Origin: Amorphoplanes friuliensis DSM 7358
Lineage (GTDB): Bacteria > Actinomycetota > Actinomycetes > Mycobacteriales > Micromonosporaceae
DNA length: 64,000 nucleotides
Assembly (NCBI RefSeq): GCF_000494755.1
Contig: NC_022657.1
Span: 7,346,001-7,410,000, forward strand
Direction: 5' to 3'
The notes below the pieces were generated by a model. That model saw only the letters and a list, made by a program, of their open reading frames with translations, was not told the DNA's origin and did no database searches. This document shows positions 1 through 8,308 of this stretch, piece after piece. Position numbers and translations under genes: made by a program. Every line of letters starts with the position of its first letter. Positions within the stretch are counted from its first letter, which is position 1.

Positions 1-852
1 CCGCCGTCGATCACCAAGGGCAGCGCGGTTCCCACCCCGCTGAAGGACCTGACCGGTCCGGGCCGCGGGACGTCGTCGGAGCCGGCCCTGGTCGACGACA
101 CCTCCACGACGGCGGCGACGTTCGCCACGGCCACGCCGAGCTGGCAGTACCAGTTCACCTCCGCGGGCGAGCAGGCCGACTACTACACCCTCACCTCGGG
201 TGCGGTCGCCGGTGACGCCAAGGCATGGAAGCTGAAGGGCTCCTACGACGGCACGACCTGGACGACGATCGACGAGCGCAGCGACCAGACGTTCGACTGG
301 CGGCTGCAGACCCGCCCGTTCAAGATCACGAGCCCGGGCCGGTACGCGTACTACCGCCTCGACGTCAGCGCCAACACCGGCGAGGCGAGCACGACACTCG
401 CCGAGGTCGAGCTGCTCGGCATTCCGGCACCCGCCTGCACCACGACGATCTCCGACAAGGTTGCCGGCGCGGTGTCGGTGCGGTCCGGAGTCACCTGCAT
501 CAAGGCGGGCGCTCAGGTCACCGGCCTGATCTCGGTGTCGAAGGGCGCGTCGCTCTACGCCACCGGCGCCAACCTGCGGGCAGCGGTCACCGCGACCGGC
601 GCCGGCACGGTCTCACTGCTGAACACCACGGTCGCGGGCCCGGTCACGGTGACCGGCTCCGGCCCGGTGAGCCTGGAGAACTCCACCCTCAAGAGTGCGG
701 TCACCCTGCTCACCAACAAGAAGTCGACGGTGGTCGCGGACAACACGATCACCGGACCGCTCACCTGCTCCGGTAACAAGCCGGCGCCGGTGAACAACGG
801 CCTCACGAACGCCGGCTCCGGCGTCCGGCTCGGCCAATGCGGCAAGCTCTGA
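1..852 (+). CDS. C-terminal part of a secreted discoidin-containing protein (partial)
   Basis: The frame is open from the first base and stops with TGA at 850-852, so only the last 283 residues are visible and the start lies outside the window. Visible residues about 45-140 look like an F5/8 type C (discoidin) module: YYTLTSG, the GSYDGTTWTTID strand, YAYYRLDVSANTG and an ending VELLG. Residues about 145-283 form a Thr/Val/Gly-rich region with a repeating NTTV..., NSTL..., NTIT... pattern and two Cys pairs, which suggests a secreted beta-rich tail. Actinobacterial GH92 mannosidases and related glycosidases often end this way, and a GH92 gene lies nearby at 4875-8117, but no catalytic domain is visible, so the enzyme class is not assigned. 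A strong terminator follows at 869-905. Confidence 0.7.
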   Translation, partial: PPSITKGSAVPTPLKDLTGPGRGTSSEPALVDDTSTTAATFATATPSWQYQFTSAGEQADYYTLTSGAVAGDAKAWKLKGSYDGTTWTTIDERSDQTFDWRLQTRPFKITSPGRYAYYRLDVSANTGEASTTLAEVELLGIPAPACTTTISDKVAGAVSVRSGVTCIKAGAQVTGLISVSKGASLYATGANLRAAVTATGAGTVSLLNTTVAGPVTVTGSGPVSLENSTLKSAVTLLTNKKSTVVADNTITGPLTCSGNKPAPVNNGLTNAGSGVRLGQCGKL

Positions 853-868
853 CCTGAGCTGCTCGCCT

Positions 869-905
869 CAGCCGCCCCTTCCCGTCACTCGGGGAGGGGC
901 GGCTG
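869..905 (+). terminator. Hairpin terminator after the discoidin protein
   Basis: CAGCCGCCCCTTCCC and GGGGAGGGGCGGCTG pair around a GTCACTC loop with one mismatch, giving a 15-bp GC-rich stem 17 bases after the stop codon. There is no long U tract, as is usual for actinobacterial terminators. Confidence 0.7.
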
Positions 906-935
906 TGTCGTTCCCGGACGGCTAGCGTGGACCTC

Positions 936-1364
936 ATGTCCGACGACACCAAGCTGTGGTCCGCGATCGCCGCGACCGACCTCTGCACCCTCGCCACCAT
1001 CAAACGCGACGGCCGGCCCCAGCTGTCCGACGTGAACTACACGGCCGACACCCCCACCCGCGTCCTGCGCATCTCCACCCGCGAAACCCTCGCCAAGGTC
1101 CACAACCTGCGCCGCGACCCGCGCGGCAGCATCCGCGTCATCGGCCCGGGCGGCGGCGGATATGTCGCCGCCGAGGTCCGCGCGAGTTTCTCACCGCCGT
1201 CGGCCGACGAACACGACGCGACGGTCGAGGAACTGGTCGACATCTACCGCTCGATCCGCGGCGAGGACCACCCCGACTGGGACGACTACCGTCGCGCGAT
1301 GGTCGCCGACGGCCGCATCGTCCTCACCCTCCACGTCGAACGCCTCTACGGCTGGGTGATGTGA
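936..1364 (+). CDS. PPOX-class F420/FMN-dependent oxidoreductase
   Basis: A 142-residue single-domain protein of the pyridoxamine 5'-phosphate oxidase-like split-barrel family. The N-terminal pattern (TDLCTLATIKRDGRPQLSDV followed by LRISTRETLAKVHNLRRDPR) is the signature of actinobacterial PPOX-class proteins that bind F420 or flavin and reduce small substrates. A GTG at 927 is in frame, but the ATG at 936 starts exactly where the family begins (MSDDTKLWS), so 936 is preferred. The gene lies 3 bases upstream of a VOC protein on the same strand and the two are probably cotranscribed. Cofactor and substrate cannot be told from sequence alone. A second PPOX-class protein is encoded at 36630-37067. 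Confidence 0.85.
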   Translation: MSDDTKLWSAIAATDLCTLATIKRDGRPQLSDVNYTADTPTRVLRISTRETLAKVHNLRRDPRGSIRVIGPGGGGYVAAEVRASFSPPSADEHDATVEELVDIYRSIRGEDHPDWDDYRRAMVADGRIVLTLHVERLYGWVM

Positions 1365-1367
1365 CCC

Positions 1368-1733
1368 ATGGCCAGGATCAGGGACATCGTCGTCGACTGC
1401 GCATACGCCCCGGCCCTGGCCCGCTGGTGGGTGCAGGTCCTGGACGACTACGAGATCGCACCCTACGGCGAGAACGACCCGGACCCGGACGACGACCCGA
1501 CGGTGCTGGTGCTGCCCGGCCCGGGCGGCGGCCCACGCCTCTGGTTCACCCAGGTGCCCGAACCCAAGACCGTCAAGGACCGCATCCACCTCGACCTGAC
1601 GGCCGACGACCCGGTCGCCGAGCTGAAGCGCCTGACCGGACTGGGCGCCCGCTTCCTCTGGGAGACGGACGGGCTCACCGTGCTGGCGGACCCCGAGGAC
1701 AACGAGTTCTGCCTGCTGAAAACCGACGACTAG
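1368..1733 (+). CDS. VOC-superfamily (glyoxalase-like) protein
   Basis: A 121-residue protein with a vicinal oxygen chelate fold. It opens with the typical DIVVDCAYAPALARWWVQVL helix, continues with the LWFTQVPEPKTVKDRIHLDL strand carrying the usual metal-ligand His, and ends with VLADPEDNEFCLL, the common VOC ending. Actinobacterial proteins of this type are usually annotated as glyoxalase-like or bleomycin-resistance-like, but no substrate can be given. It follows the PPOX gene after 3 bases, which suggests an operon. Its stop TAG (1731-1733) interlocks with the stop of the convergent NACHT gene within CTAG (1730-1733). Confidence 0.85.
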   Translation: MARIRDIVVDCAYAPALARWWVQVLDDYEIAPYGENDPDPDDDPTVLVLPGPGGGPRLWFTQVPEPKTVKDRIHLDLTADDPVAELKRLTGLGARFLWETDGLTVLADPEDNEFCLLKTDD

Positions 1734-4700
1734 TAGACCTCGATGCCGAGCTTTCCGTAAAGCTGCGCCATACGTTCCTCCAGCGGATCCTCGTCCGCAT
1801 TCAGCAGCAGGGTGGCCGCCACGGCGAGACCGTCGTCGCGCTCCAGGACGGCGCTGAGCAGGTTCTCGAAGGTCTCGTAGTTCCGGTGGATGTCGGGGGT
1901 CCCGAGGGTGTGGAAGATCTGGCCCAAGCCCTCGTCGGTCAAGCCCGGCCCGTCCTCCAGAAGCTGTCGGATCAGGAGATCACGCTGGCGCGGGAGCTGG
2001 ATGAGCTTGAAGGCCCAGGCGTACCGGCGAGCGCGTTCGTCCGGTGAGTGCGCATCGGCCGGCGCCAGGAGCAGCTCGAAGAACAGCGCGGCCTCGGAGA
2101 CCAGGACCGGCTCATCGTCGAGCCGATGCAGGCGCGGTGTGCCCACGTGCTCCCAGTACGGCATCAGGTCGTAGAGGATCTCCCGCACGTCGTGGGCCGT
2201 CTGCACGAATGCCGACCGCCGCAGCGAACGCCCCATGCGGCTGTCGGCACGGACCGAGACGTCGGGCGCCAGGAGATGCGGGTGGTCGTCCGGTCTCACG
2301 GTCCATGGATGCGTATCGGGCGGCCACGGAACGGACTCGTAGACACCGACCGCGGCGCCGTCCTCGATGCGGACCGTCAGACGGGTCGGGTCCGCTGTCA
2401 GATCCCAGGCCACGCGGAGCGTCTGCCACATCCGCTTGCGGTCCTCCGGTTCGAGCTGGCTCTGCCAGAGCAACGCCTGCCGCCGCCAGTTGGTGACGAC
2501 CGGCTCCCCGACCAGGTCGATCGCGTCGACCGGCCCGTCGCTCAGCAGCAGCACGAAGCAGACCAGGTTCGCCGAGAACGCCGCGTGGCGTACCGCCAGG
2601 GGTGTGCGCCGGGGCTCGTAGTCCTGGCCGGTCCAGGTCGGATGCGCGTACCCGGCGTCGGCCAGGAGCTCGAGGGCAAGTGCCCGGCAATCCTGTCGCT
2701 GCTGCGGATCCAGGTGGGCGAGCATCTCCCGGCACATCTCCCACAGCGGCGCACGGCGAGCGATGGTGACGAAGGAGGTGGCGGCGTACAGCGGGCCGGG
2801 ATCGATGACACCCCGGCGGCGCCGCTGGTGGAGGCGTTCCTCCGCGAGGTCGACGAGGAGGGAGACGATGCGCCGGGCGGCGAGGAACTCACCGAAGGTG
2901 GCGTGCAGGAACTCGAAGCTGCGCTCCGGACCCGCGGTGTCACGGGTGGCCCGGGACTCGTGGATGAAGAAGAACCGGCCGACCATCAGCTGGCCCGCAC
3001 CGAGGGCACGATGGGCCGAGGTGTCGTGGGCCCGGCGCAGGTCGGACTCCAGTAGCAGACGCGGGATGTCGTCGTTCAGCTCCGGCTCGAGGATCACGTC
3101 ACTGCCCCGGTTCAGGATCGCGATCGCGATCGCGCCGAGCCGTCGCCATTCCACCTCGATCTCGTCCGCGTGCTGGTCCGCGGTGAGATCTCGGCTGTGC
3201 TTGCCGACCTCCCTGACGACGAAGTCGGTGAACAACCGCTCGTAGAGGTCGACCCGGCGCAGGTCGTCACCCGCGGTCTGGAGCGCGTTGGCACCGGCGT
3301 CGTAGAGCGCGAGCAGCAGCAGGAGCAGTGGTTGGACCGCGAGTTCACCGTGGGCCAGGGCGGCGGCCGGCGGTAAGGGCCGCAGGTCACGAGCCGCGAG
3401 CCCGGCAGCGTTGTGGGCGTTCCAGACCGCGAGCCAGGCGTTGATCTGCGTCTCGTCGAACGGTTCGAGACGCAGCACCACGGTGCTGTCCGGAATCCGC
3501 GCGCGGTCGGCGACGACGGTCCGGCTGGTGACGAGGACGGCCACCGGACGGTCCAGCTCCTGTTCACGACTCTGGAACCGGCGGATCTCCTCCAGATAAT
3601 CGGCCCTGTTCATGCCGGTCGCCTGCAGCAGCTCGTCGAAGCCGTCGAGGATCACCACGGGCAGTGCCGGACCGGCCCGCCGGGTCAGGTCCGCCCAGGA
3701 GACGTGCTCGCCGAGCATCTGCAACAGCGCCTGCTCGATCTGCGACTGGATCGACGACTCGGCCGGCACGGTACGCAGCTCGACCCGGACGACCAGGAAG
3801 TCGGCCGGGGGCAGGCGGGCGGCCAGGATGCGGGTCATCGCGGACTTGCCGGAGCCGGGCTGGCCGAGCACCACGAGCGGACCCGTCACCGCGTCCGGCC
3901 CGGTCAGGTGGGCCAGCAGAAAACCATGGACGTCCTCCACCGTGACCGCCTGCTCCCACCAGCTCTCGGTGGCGGGGAGATCCTGCGGACCGGCCACCGC
4001 AACACGGCCGTGCGGATCGAGGTAACCCTCGCTCAGGGTCGGCAGCACGACGTGGGCCGGGGCGTACGCGGAGGTGATGATGGCGCGATCCAGCCCGGCC
4101 CGGTAGCGCTTACCTAGTCCGGCCAGAACGGCGTCGACAGTCGCACCGCCCGACACCGAACGCAGGTCGTCCAGCGCGTTCCGCAGCAGCGTGCGGGTCG
4201 CCTGGGCCTCGATCATCGCGGCCCAGACGGCAAACTCGGGCGCCTCGGTGGTCAGCCGCCGGTACGCCTCGATGTACCGGCGGACGGCGATCTTGCAGAC
4301 CTCGTCCTCCAGACGCGCCGGCACCCTGTCCTCGAAAGCGCTCAGCCCGCTCAGGAACCCTCGCACCGCGACCGCTGCCGACCGGAAGTAGACCCGGAGG
4401 TCGGCGACCGTCGTCTCGAAAGGACGGTGCGGTGCGGGCATCGGGGGCGGCGTCTCGATCAGGATCTGCAGCAGATCCGCGTACCGCGCCCTGAGCGCGG
4501 TCGAAGTGATGACGGCGACCTGTTCCCCCGCGGTCAGATCCGCATCGGGCAGGACAGCGTCCACAGCTTCGTAGAACGCGGTCACCACGACGACGGCGTG
4601 CGCCGCCTCGAGTCTCAGAGTGCGGTCGAAGCGGCGAACGCCGGTGACCCGCTCCCGCAGACCGGTGACGGCCTCGTTGCCCCACCTGATGACCTCACCG

Positions 4701-4852
4701 CGCAGGGCGAAAAAGTCGACGTCAGCCAAGGAACCCGCAGTGAGGGCGGCGGTTGCGCCACCGCTCACCCCACTGAGGACCTTGATGACGGCGTTGTTGT
4801 GGACGCCCAGGAGACGGGCGGCGTCGGCGTAGCTGAGAGGCCGGGAACCCAT
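1730..4852 (-). CDS. NACHT-domain STAND NTPase, candidate bacterial NLR-like defence protein
   Basis: A 1040-residue protein. Residues 1-about 290 are all-helical and open with MGSRPLSYADAARLLGVHNN, the beginning seen in actinobacterial NACHT proteins with a conserved N-terminal helical (NNH-type) region. A NACHT NTPase follows: Walker A GQPGSGKS (330-337), Walker B VVILDGFDEL (399-408, with the NACHT-typical acidic DGFDE), and a TSR sensor motif (442-444). The remaining about 600 residues are helical, without an obvious LRR or TPR pattern, and could be the sensor. No membrane segment or nuclease motif is visible. Bacterial NACHT proteins include proven antiphage proteins (bNACHT families), so defence is a reasonable inference but untested here. 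The start lies only 22 bases after the GH92 stop, with no strong ribosome binding site. Its stop interlocks with that of the VOC gene. Confidence 0.8.
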   Translation of the reverse strand: MGSRPLSYADAARLLGVHNNAVIKVLSGVSGGATAALTAGSLADVDFFALRGEVIRWGNEAVTGLRERVTGVRRFDRTLRLEAAHAVVVVTAFYEAVDAVLPDADLTAGEQVAVITSTALRARYADLLQILIETPPPMPAPHRPFETTVADLRVYFRSAAVAVRGFLSGLSAFEDRVPARLEDEVCKIAVRRYIEAYRRLTTEAPEFAVWAAMIEAQATRTLLRNALDDLRSVSGGATVDAVLAGLGKRYRAGLDRAIITSAYAPAHVVLPTLSEGYLDPHGRVAVAGPQDLPATESWWEQAVTVEDVHGFLLAHLTGPDAVTGPLVVLGQPGSGKSAMTRILAARLPPADFLVVRVELRTVPAESSIQSQIEQALLQMLGEHVSWADLTRRAGPALPVVILDGFDELLQATGMNRADYLEEIRRFQSREQELDRPVAVLVTSRTVVADRARIPDSTVVLRLEPFDETQINAWLAVWNAHNAAGLAARDLRPLPPAAALAHGELAVQPLLLLLLALYDAGANALQTAGDDLRRVDLYERLFTDFVVREVGKHSRDLTADQHADEIEVEWRRLGAIAIAILNRGSDVILEPELNDDIPRLLLESDLRRAHDTSAHRALGAGQLMVGRFFFIHESRATRDTAGPERSFEFLHATFGEFLAARRIVSLLVDLAEERLHQRRRRGVIDPGPLYAATSFVTIARRAPLWEMCREMLAHLDPQQRQDCRALALELLADAGYAHPTWTGQDYEPRRTPLAVRHAAFSANLVCFVLLLSDGPVDAIDLVGEPVVTNWRRQALLWQSQLEPEDRKRMWQTLRVAWDLTADPTRLTVRIEDGAAVGVYESVPWPPDTHPWTVRPDDHPHLLAPDVSVRADSRMGRSLRRSAFVQTAHDVREILYDLMPYWEHVGTPRLHRLDDEPVLVSEAALFFELLLAPADAHSPDERARRYAWAFKLIQLPRQRDLLIRQLLEDGPGLTDEGLGQIFHTLGTPDIHRNYETFENLLSAVLERDDGLAVAATLLLNADEDPLEERMAQLYGKLGIEVY

Positions 4853-4874
4853 CTCACGGACCGTAGCGCAACGG

Positions 4875-7800
4875 TCAGGACAGAGTCACGGCGTACAGGT
4901 AGAGGCGAGGGTCGTTCGGGAGGGTGATCGAGCGGATCTGTTTGCCCTGGGTGACCGGGAGGTCGAGGCCGAAGAGGCTGACCGGCGGGCCGTCGACACC
5001 CTGGCCGGCCTTGATCCGGTGGGACATCGACAGGACGGCCGTGGTGCCGGCCGAGGCTGTGCCGCACCAGTCCGCGACGGTCACGGTGGCGGCGGCGGAG
5101 GTGCCGTCGGTGTAGCCGATGGTCAGGGCGGCGGTGACCGGGCCGTTGTGGGTGGTGGCGACCAGGTTGACCGCCGGGTGGTTGCCGGGTGGGAGGAGCA
5201 GGGACTGGCCGCGGGACTGGACGAAGTTCTTGGCCGTGCCCGTGGGGTCCGGGGCCTGGTAGGGGACGTCGCCCCAGGTGACCGGGCCGGCTGCGGGGAG
5301 CAGGTCGGCGTCGTAGCTCCAGCCGCCGCCGTCGAAGTTGCCCTCGGTGGTGGCGGCGACCGTGGCGGTGCCGTCGGTGGTGCGTTCGGTGCCGAGGTCG
5401 ACGAGGCAGGCGGTGCCGGCGGTGGAGGCGCACGTGACCGGTTCGCGGACGGTGATGGTGACGGTGCGTTTCACCGTTTCGGTGCCGGTCGCCGAGACCG
5501 ACACGTCGACCTGGTACGTGCCTGCGGGCGTACCGGCGGGGGCCTCGACGGTGACCTTGGCGGTCGTGCCGACCGGGAGGTGCCGGGTGAGCAGGAGGGT
5601 CGGGACGCGGGGGGCGACCGTGACCTTCCAGCCGGCCGGGGCCTGGGCGGTCACGCGGGGTGCGATCGCGAGGGGCGCCTGGCCGACGACGTCGACCTCG
5701 AAGGCCGCCTTCTGTGCGGTGGCCGACCCGGCGGCCAGAGCCGCGCTGGCCGGGCGGACCGAGGCGTCGACGTGGGTGCGGTTGTCCGCCGGGGCCTTGT
5801 TGTTGACCGACGGCGGCTGGGCCAGGAGTGACGTGCCCCAGCCGGACGGGCTGGTGCCGAGCGTGTGGGAGAGCGTGCCGCCGCGGGCGACCGCCGACCA
5901 GTCGAGCCAGCTCTTGGCGACCGGTACGCCGTTGAGCCGGACGCGCTGGATGTAGCGGTTGGCGTCCGAGGCGCCCGGTGCGTCGATCACGAGCCGCTTG
6001 GTGCCGACCTTGACCGTGGCCCGGGGGAACTGCGGGCTGGACACCGCCAGGAAGTTGGCGCCGCTCATCGTCGGGTAGAGGCCCAGGGACGAGAAGACGT
6101 ACCAGGCGCTCATCGTGCCGAGGTCGTCGTTGCCGGTCATGCCGTCGGGGCCGGTGGTGAAGAGCGTCATCGCGGCCCGGACGACCGTTGCGGTCTTCGC
6201 CGGGTCACCCGCCCAGTGATACATGTACGGCGCCAGCAGGTCAGGCTCGTTGTTGGGGTTGTACGTGGACTTGGCGTAGTAGTCGTAGGGGCTGGCGATC
6301 CAGTCGGTGCGCGCGGTGCCGGCGGGGTCGGTGAGCAGCTTGTCGTAGACGAAGAAGTCGTCGAGGCGCTTCTCGGTGGCCTTGCGCCCACCCATCAGCT
6401 GGACCAGTCCGGCCGGGTCCTGCGGCACCAGCCACTGGTACTGGTGGGCGCCGCCCTCGTGGAACTGCTCCCCCGCCGCGATCGGGTCGTACGGCGTGAG
6501 CCAGGTCCCGTCGACGGTCCGCGGCCGGAACTGCTGGATCGAGGAGTCCCACAGGTTGCGGTACCACTGGCCGCGGCCCGCGAAGAGTTTCGCGTCGGCC
6601 TCCTTGCCGAGCCCCTCGGCCATCAGCGCCAGGGAGGCGTCGGCGGCGGCGTACTCGAGGGTCGCGGACGCCGGGTGGTCGCAGTCGTTGTCGCCGCCCT
6701 TGTCGACACAGTCCTTGCCCAGCTCGAGCCCGGACGGGATGTAACCGCGGTCGGCGTAGTAGTCCTGACCGGTACGGCCGTTGTAGGGCGAGTCCGCCGG
6801 TGGCTGCGCGGTGGCGTTCTTGCGCAGCAGTGCGTACGCCTCTTCCTCGTACCCGGAGAGCAGGCCCTTGGACCAGGCCTCGACGAGGAAGGGGGTGACC
6901 GGGTCGCCGGTCATGATGTTGGTCTCGCTGTTGGCGAGCGCCCAGCGCGGCAGCCAGCCGCCGTCCCGCCCGATCGCGACCACGGAGAGCGCCACGTTGC
7001 GGGCGACGTCGGGTGCGAGCATCTCCAGCAGCTGGTTCTGCGGGCGGTAGGTGTCCCAGAGCGAGAAGTTCTGGTACGGCGTGTAGCCCTGCGCGGTGTG
7101 CACCTCGCGGTCGAAGCCGACGTAGCGGCCGTCGACGTCACCGGCGAGGTTCGGGTGCAGCAGCGAGTGGTAGAGCGCGGTGTAGAAGGCGCTGCGCCGG
7201 TCGGCGGCTCCCCCGTCGATCTTGATGCGGTCGAGCTCGCCCGCCCAGGTGGCCCGCAGCTTCGCGCGGGTGGCGTCGAAGTCGTAGGAGTCGGCCGTCT
7301 CGGCGGTGAGGTTCTTCCGCGCGCCCTCGGGGCCGGTGTAGGACAGGGCGACCTTGACGACGACGTCGCGGTCCTGGGTGGCGTCGAAGGTGACCCAGGC
7401 GCCGTTCCCGCCGGTGCCGGACGCGTCCTTGCCGCCGGGGGTCAGTGTCGAGCCGCGCCAGGTGCCGGTCGTGCTGAACGGCCGGTCGAAGCTCGCCGTG
7501 AAGTAGACGGTGTGGTCGTCCTTGCCGGCGCAGAAGTTGCCGGCGTGGACCCGGCCCTCGACCGTCCGGTCATCCACGACGTGGATCTCGGAGTCGAAGA
7601 CGGACTGGTTGGCCTTGCCGGTGTTGAACAGGACGTTCGCTGCGCCCGTCTCCGGGAACGTGTAACGCTGCCAGCCGGTGCGCGGCGTCGCCGTCAGCTC
7701 GGCCTTCGTCTGATATTTCGACAGGCCGACGCGGTAGTAGCCCGGCTCGGCGTCCTCTTCGTCGTGCGAATAGGGAGACCTGTACGCGTTCGGGTCCGAG

Positions 7801-8117
7801 GTGGTGACGGCGCCCGTGGTCGGCAGCATCGGCAGCTCACCCGCGACGCCGCAGCCGACACCCGAGAGGTGCGTCTGGCTGAAGCCGTAGATGCTGGACT
7901 GCTGGTAGTCGTAGCCGCCCTGGCCGCCGGTGTCCGGACTGACCTGGACCATCCCGAACGGCGCACTCGCACCCGGGAAGGTGTTGCCGAAGTTCTGGGT
8001 CCCGACGAACGGGTGCACCAGATCCACGGGGTCGTCCTCGGCGGCTCTCGCCTGCGCGGGGCTCGCATACAGCGCGGAGGCGGCCAGCAGAACCGCGACC
8101 AGGAACCGACGGGTCAT
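4875..8117 (-). CDS. Secreted GH92 alpha-mannosidase
   Basis: A 1080-residue exported enzyme. The start at 8117 is chosen over the in-frame 8144 because MTRRFLVAVLLAASALYASPAQARA is a textbook signal peptide and CGGAGG sits 5-10 bases before it. The mature protein begins with the GH92 N-domain signature (DLVHPFVGTQNFGNTFPGAS, then PFGMVQVSPDTG). The catalytic alpha-toroid region shows LWDTYRPQNQLLEML, EGGAHQYQWLVPQD and GNDDLGTMSAWYVFSSLGLYP, all hallmarks of this Ca-dependent exo-mannosidase family. After about residue 750 come an Ig-like alpha-galactosidase NEW3/NPCBM-associated module and a C-terminal carbohydrate-binding-like module. The likely role is extracellular trimming of alpha-mannosides from fungal mannan or N-glycans. 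A perfect LacI-type palindrome lies 34 bases upstream. Confidence 0.93.
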   Translation of the reverse strand: MTRRFLVAVLLAASALYASPAQARAAEDDPVDLVHPFVGTQNFGNTFPGASAPFGMVQVSPDTGGQGGYDYQQSSIYGFSQTHLSGVGCGVAGELPMLPTTGAVTTSDPNAYRSPYSHDEEDAEPGYYRVGLSKYQTKAELTATPRTGWQRYTFPETGAANVLFNTGKANQSVFDSEIHVVDDRTVEGRVHAGNFCAGKDDHTVYFTASFDRPFSTTGTWRGSTLTPGGKDASGTGGNGAWVTFDATQDRDVVVKVALSYTGPEGARKNLTAETADSYDFDATRAKLRATWAGELDRIKIDGGAADRRSAFYTALYHSLLHPNLAGDVDGRYVGFDREVHTAQGYTPYQNFSLWDTYRPQNQLLEMLAPDVARNVALSVVAIGRDGGWLPRWALANSETNIMTGDPVTPFLVEAWSKGLLSGYEEEAYALLRKNATAQPPADSPYNGRTGQDYYADRGYIPSGLELGKDCVDKGGDNDCDHPASATLEYAAADASLALMAEGLGKEADAKLFAGRGQWYRNLWDSSIQQFRPRTVDGTWLTPYDPIAAGEQFHEGGAHQYQWLVPQDPAGLVQLMGGRKATEKRLDDFFVYDKLLTDPAGTARTDWIASPYDYYAKSTYNPNNEPDLLAPYMYHWAGDPAKTATVVRAAMTLFTTGPDGMTGNDDLGTMSAWYVFSSLGLYPTMSGANFLAVSSPQFPRATVKVGTKRLVIDAPGASDANRYIQRVRLNGVPVAKSWLDWSAVARGGTLSHTLGTSPSGWGTSLLAQPPSVNNKAPADNRTHVDASVRPASAALAAGSATAQKAAFEVDVVGQAPLAIAPRVTAQAPAGWKVTVAPRVPTLLLTRHLPVGTTAKVTVEAPAGTPAGTYQVDVSVSATGTETVKRTVTITVREPVTCASTAGTACLVDLGTERTTDGTATVAATTEGNFDGGGWSYDADLLPAAGPVTWGDVPYQAPDPTGTAKNFVQSRGQSLLLPPGNHPAVNLVATTHNGPVTAALTIGYTDGTSAAATVTVADWCGTASAGTTAVLSMSHRIKAGQGVDGPPVSLFGLDLPVTQGKQIRSITLPNDPRLYLYAVTLS

Positions 8118-8150
8118 CGACAAACCTCCGGTTAACGACGTCATCGTCCG

Positions 8151-8166
8151 GTGACAACGTTGTCAC
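8151..8166. promoter_or_regulatory. LacI-family operator before GH92
   Basis: GTGACAACGTTGTCAC is a perfect 16-bp palindrome with a central CG, the architecture of LacI-family operators. It lies 34 bases upstream of the GH92 start, in the region divergent from the GGDEF-EAL gene. It differs from the AGCGCT-centred sites near GH16, lacI and GH64, so a different LacI paralogue elsewhere in the genome is the likely reader. Confidence 0.75.
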
Positions 8167-8308
8167 GTGTCAGTGACCCGTGTCAATGAAATCCCAGCTC
8201 CGGGCACCCGAGTTGCACCCGCGTCCGCCTCATGTCAGGCCGTCCGGACCCGATCTCTGCTGGTACGACCACCCTGCCCAGGGCGGATCACCGACCGGAG
8301 ATGAGCTG

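Noticed and set aside
5865..8135. A long plus-strand open frame antisense to GH92
   Set aside because: Low-complexity Val/Gly/Arg composition and complete overlap with an unambiguous glycosidase gene; no start signal.
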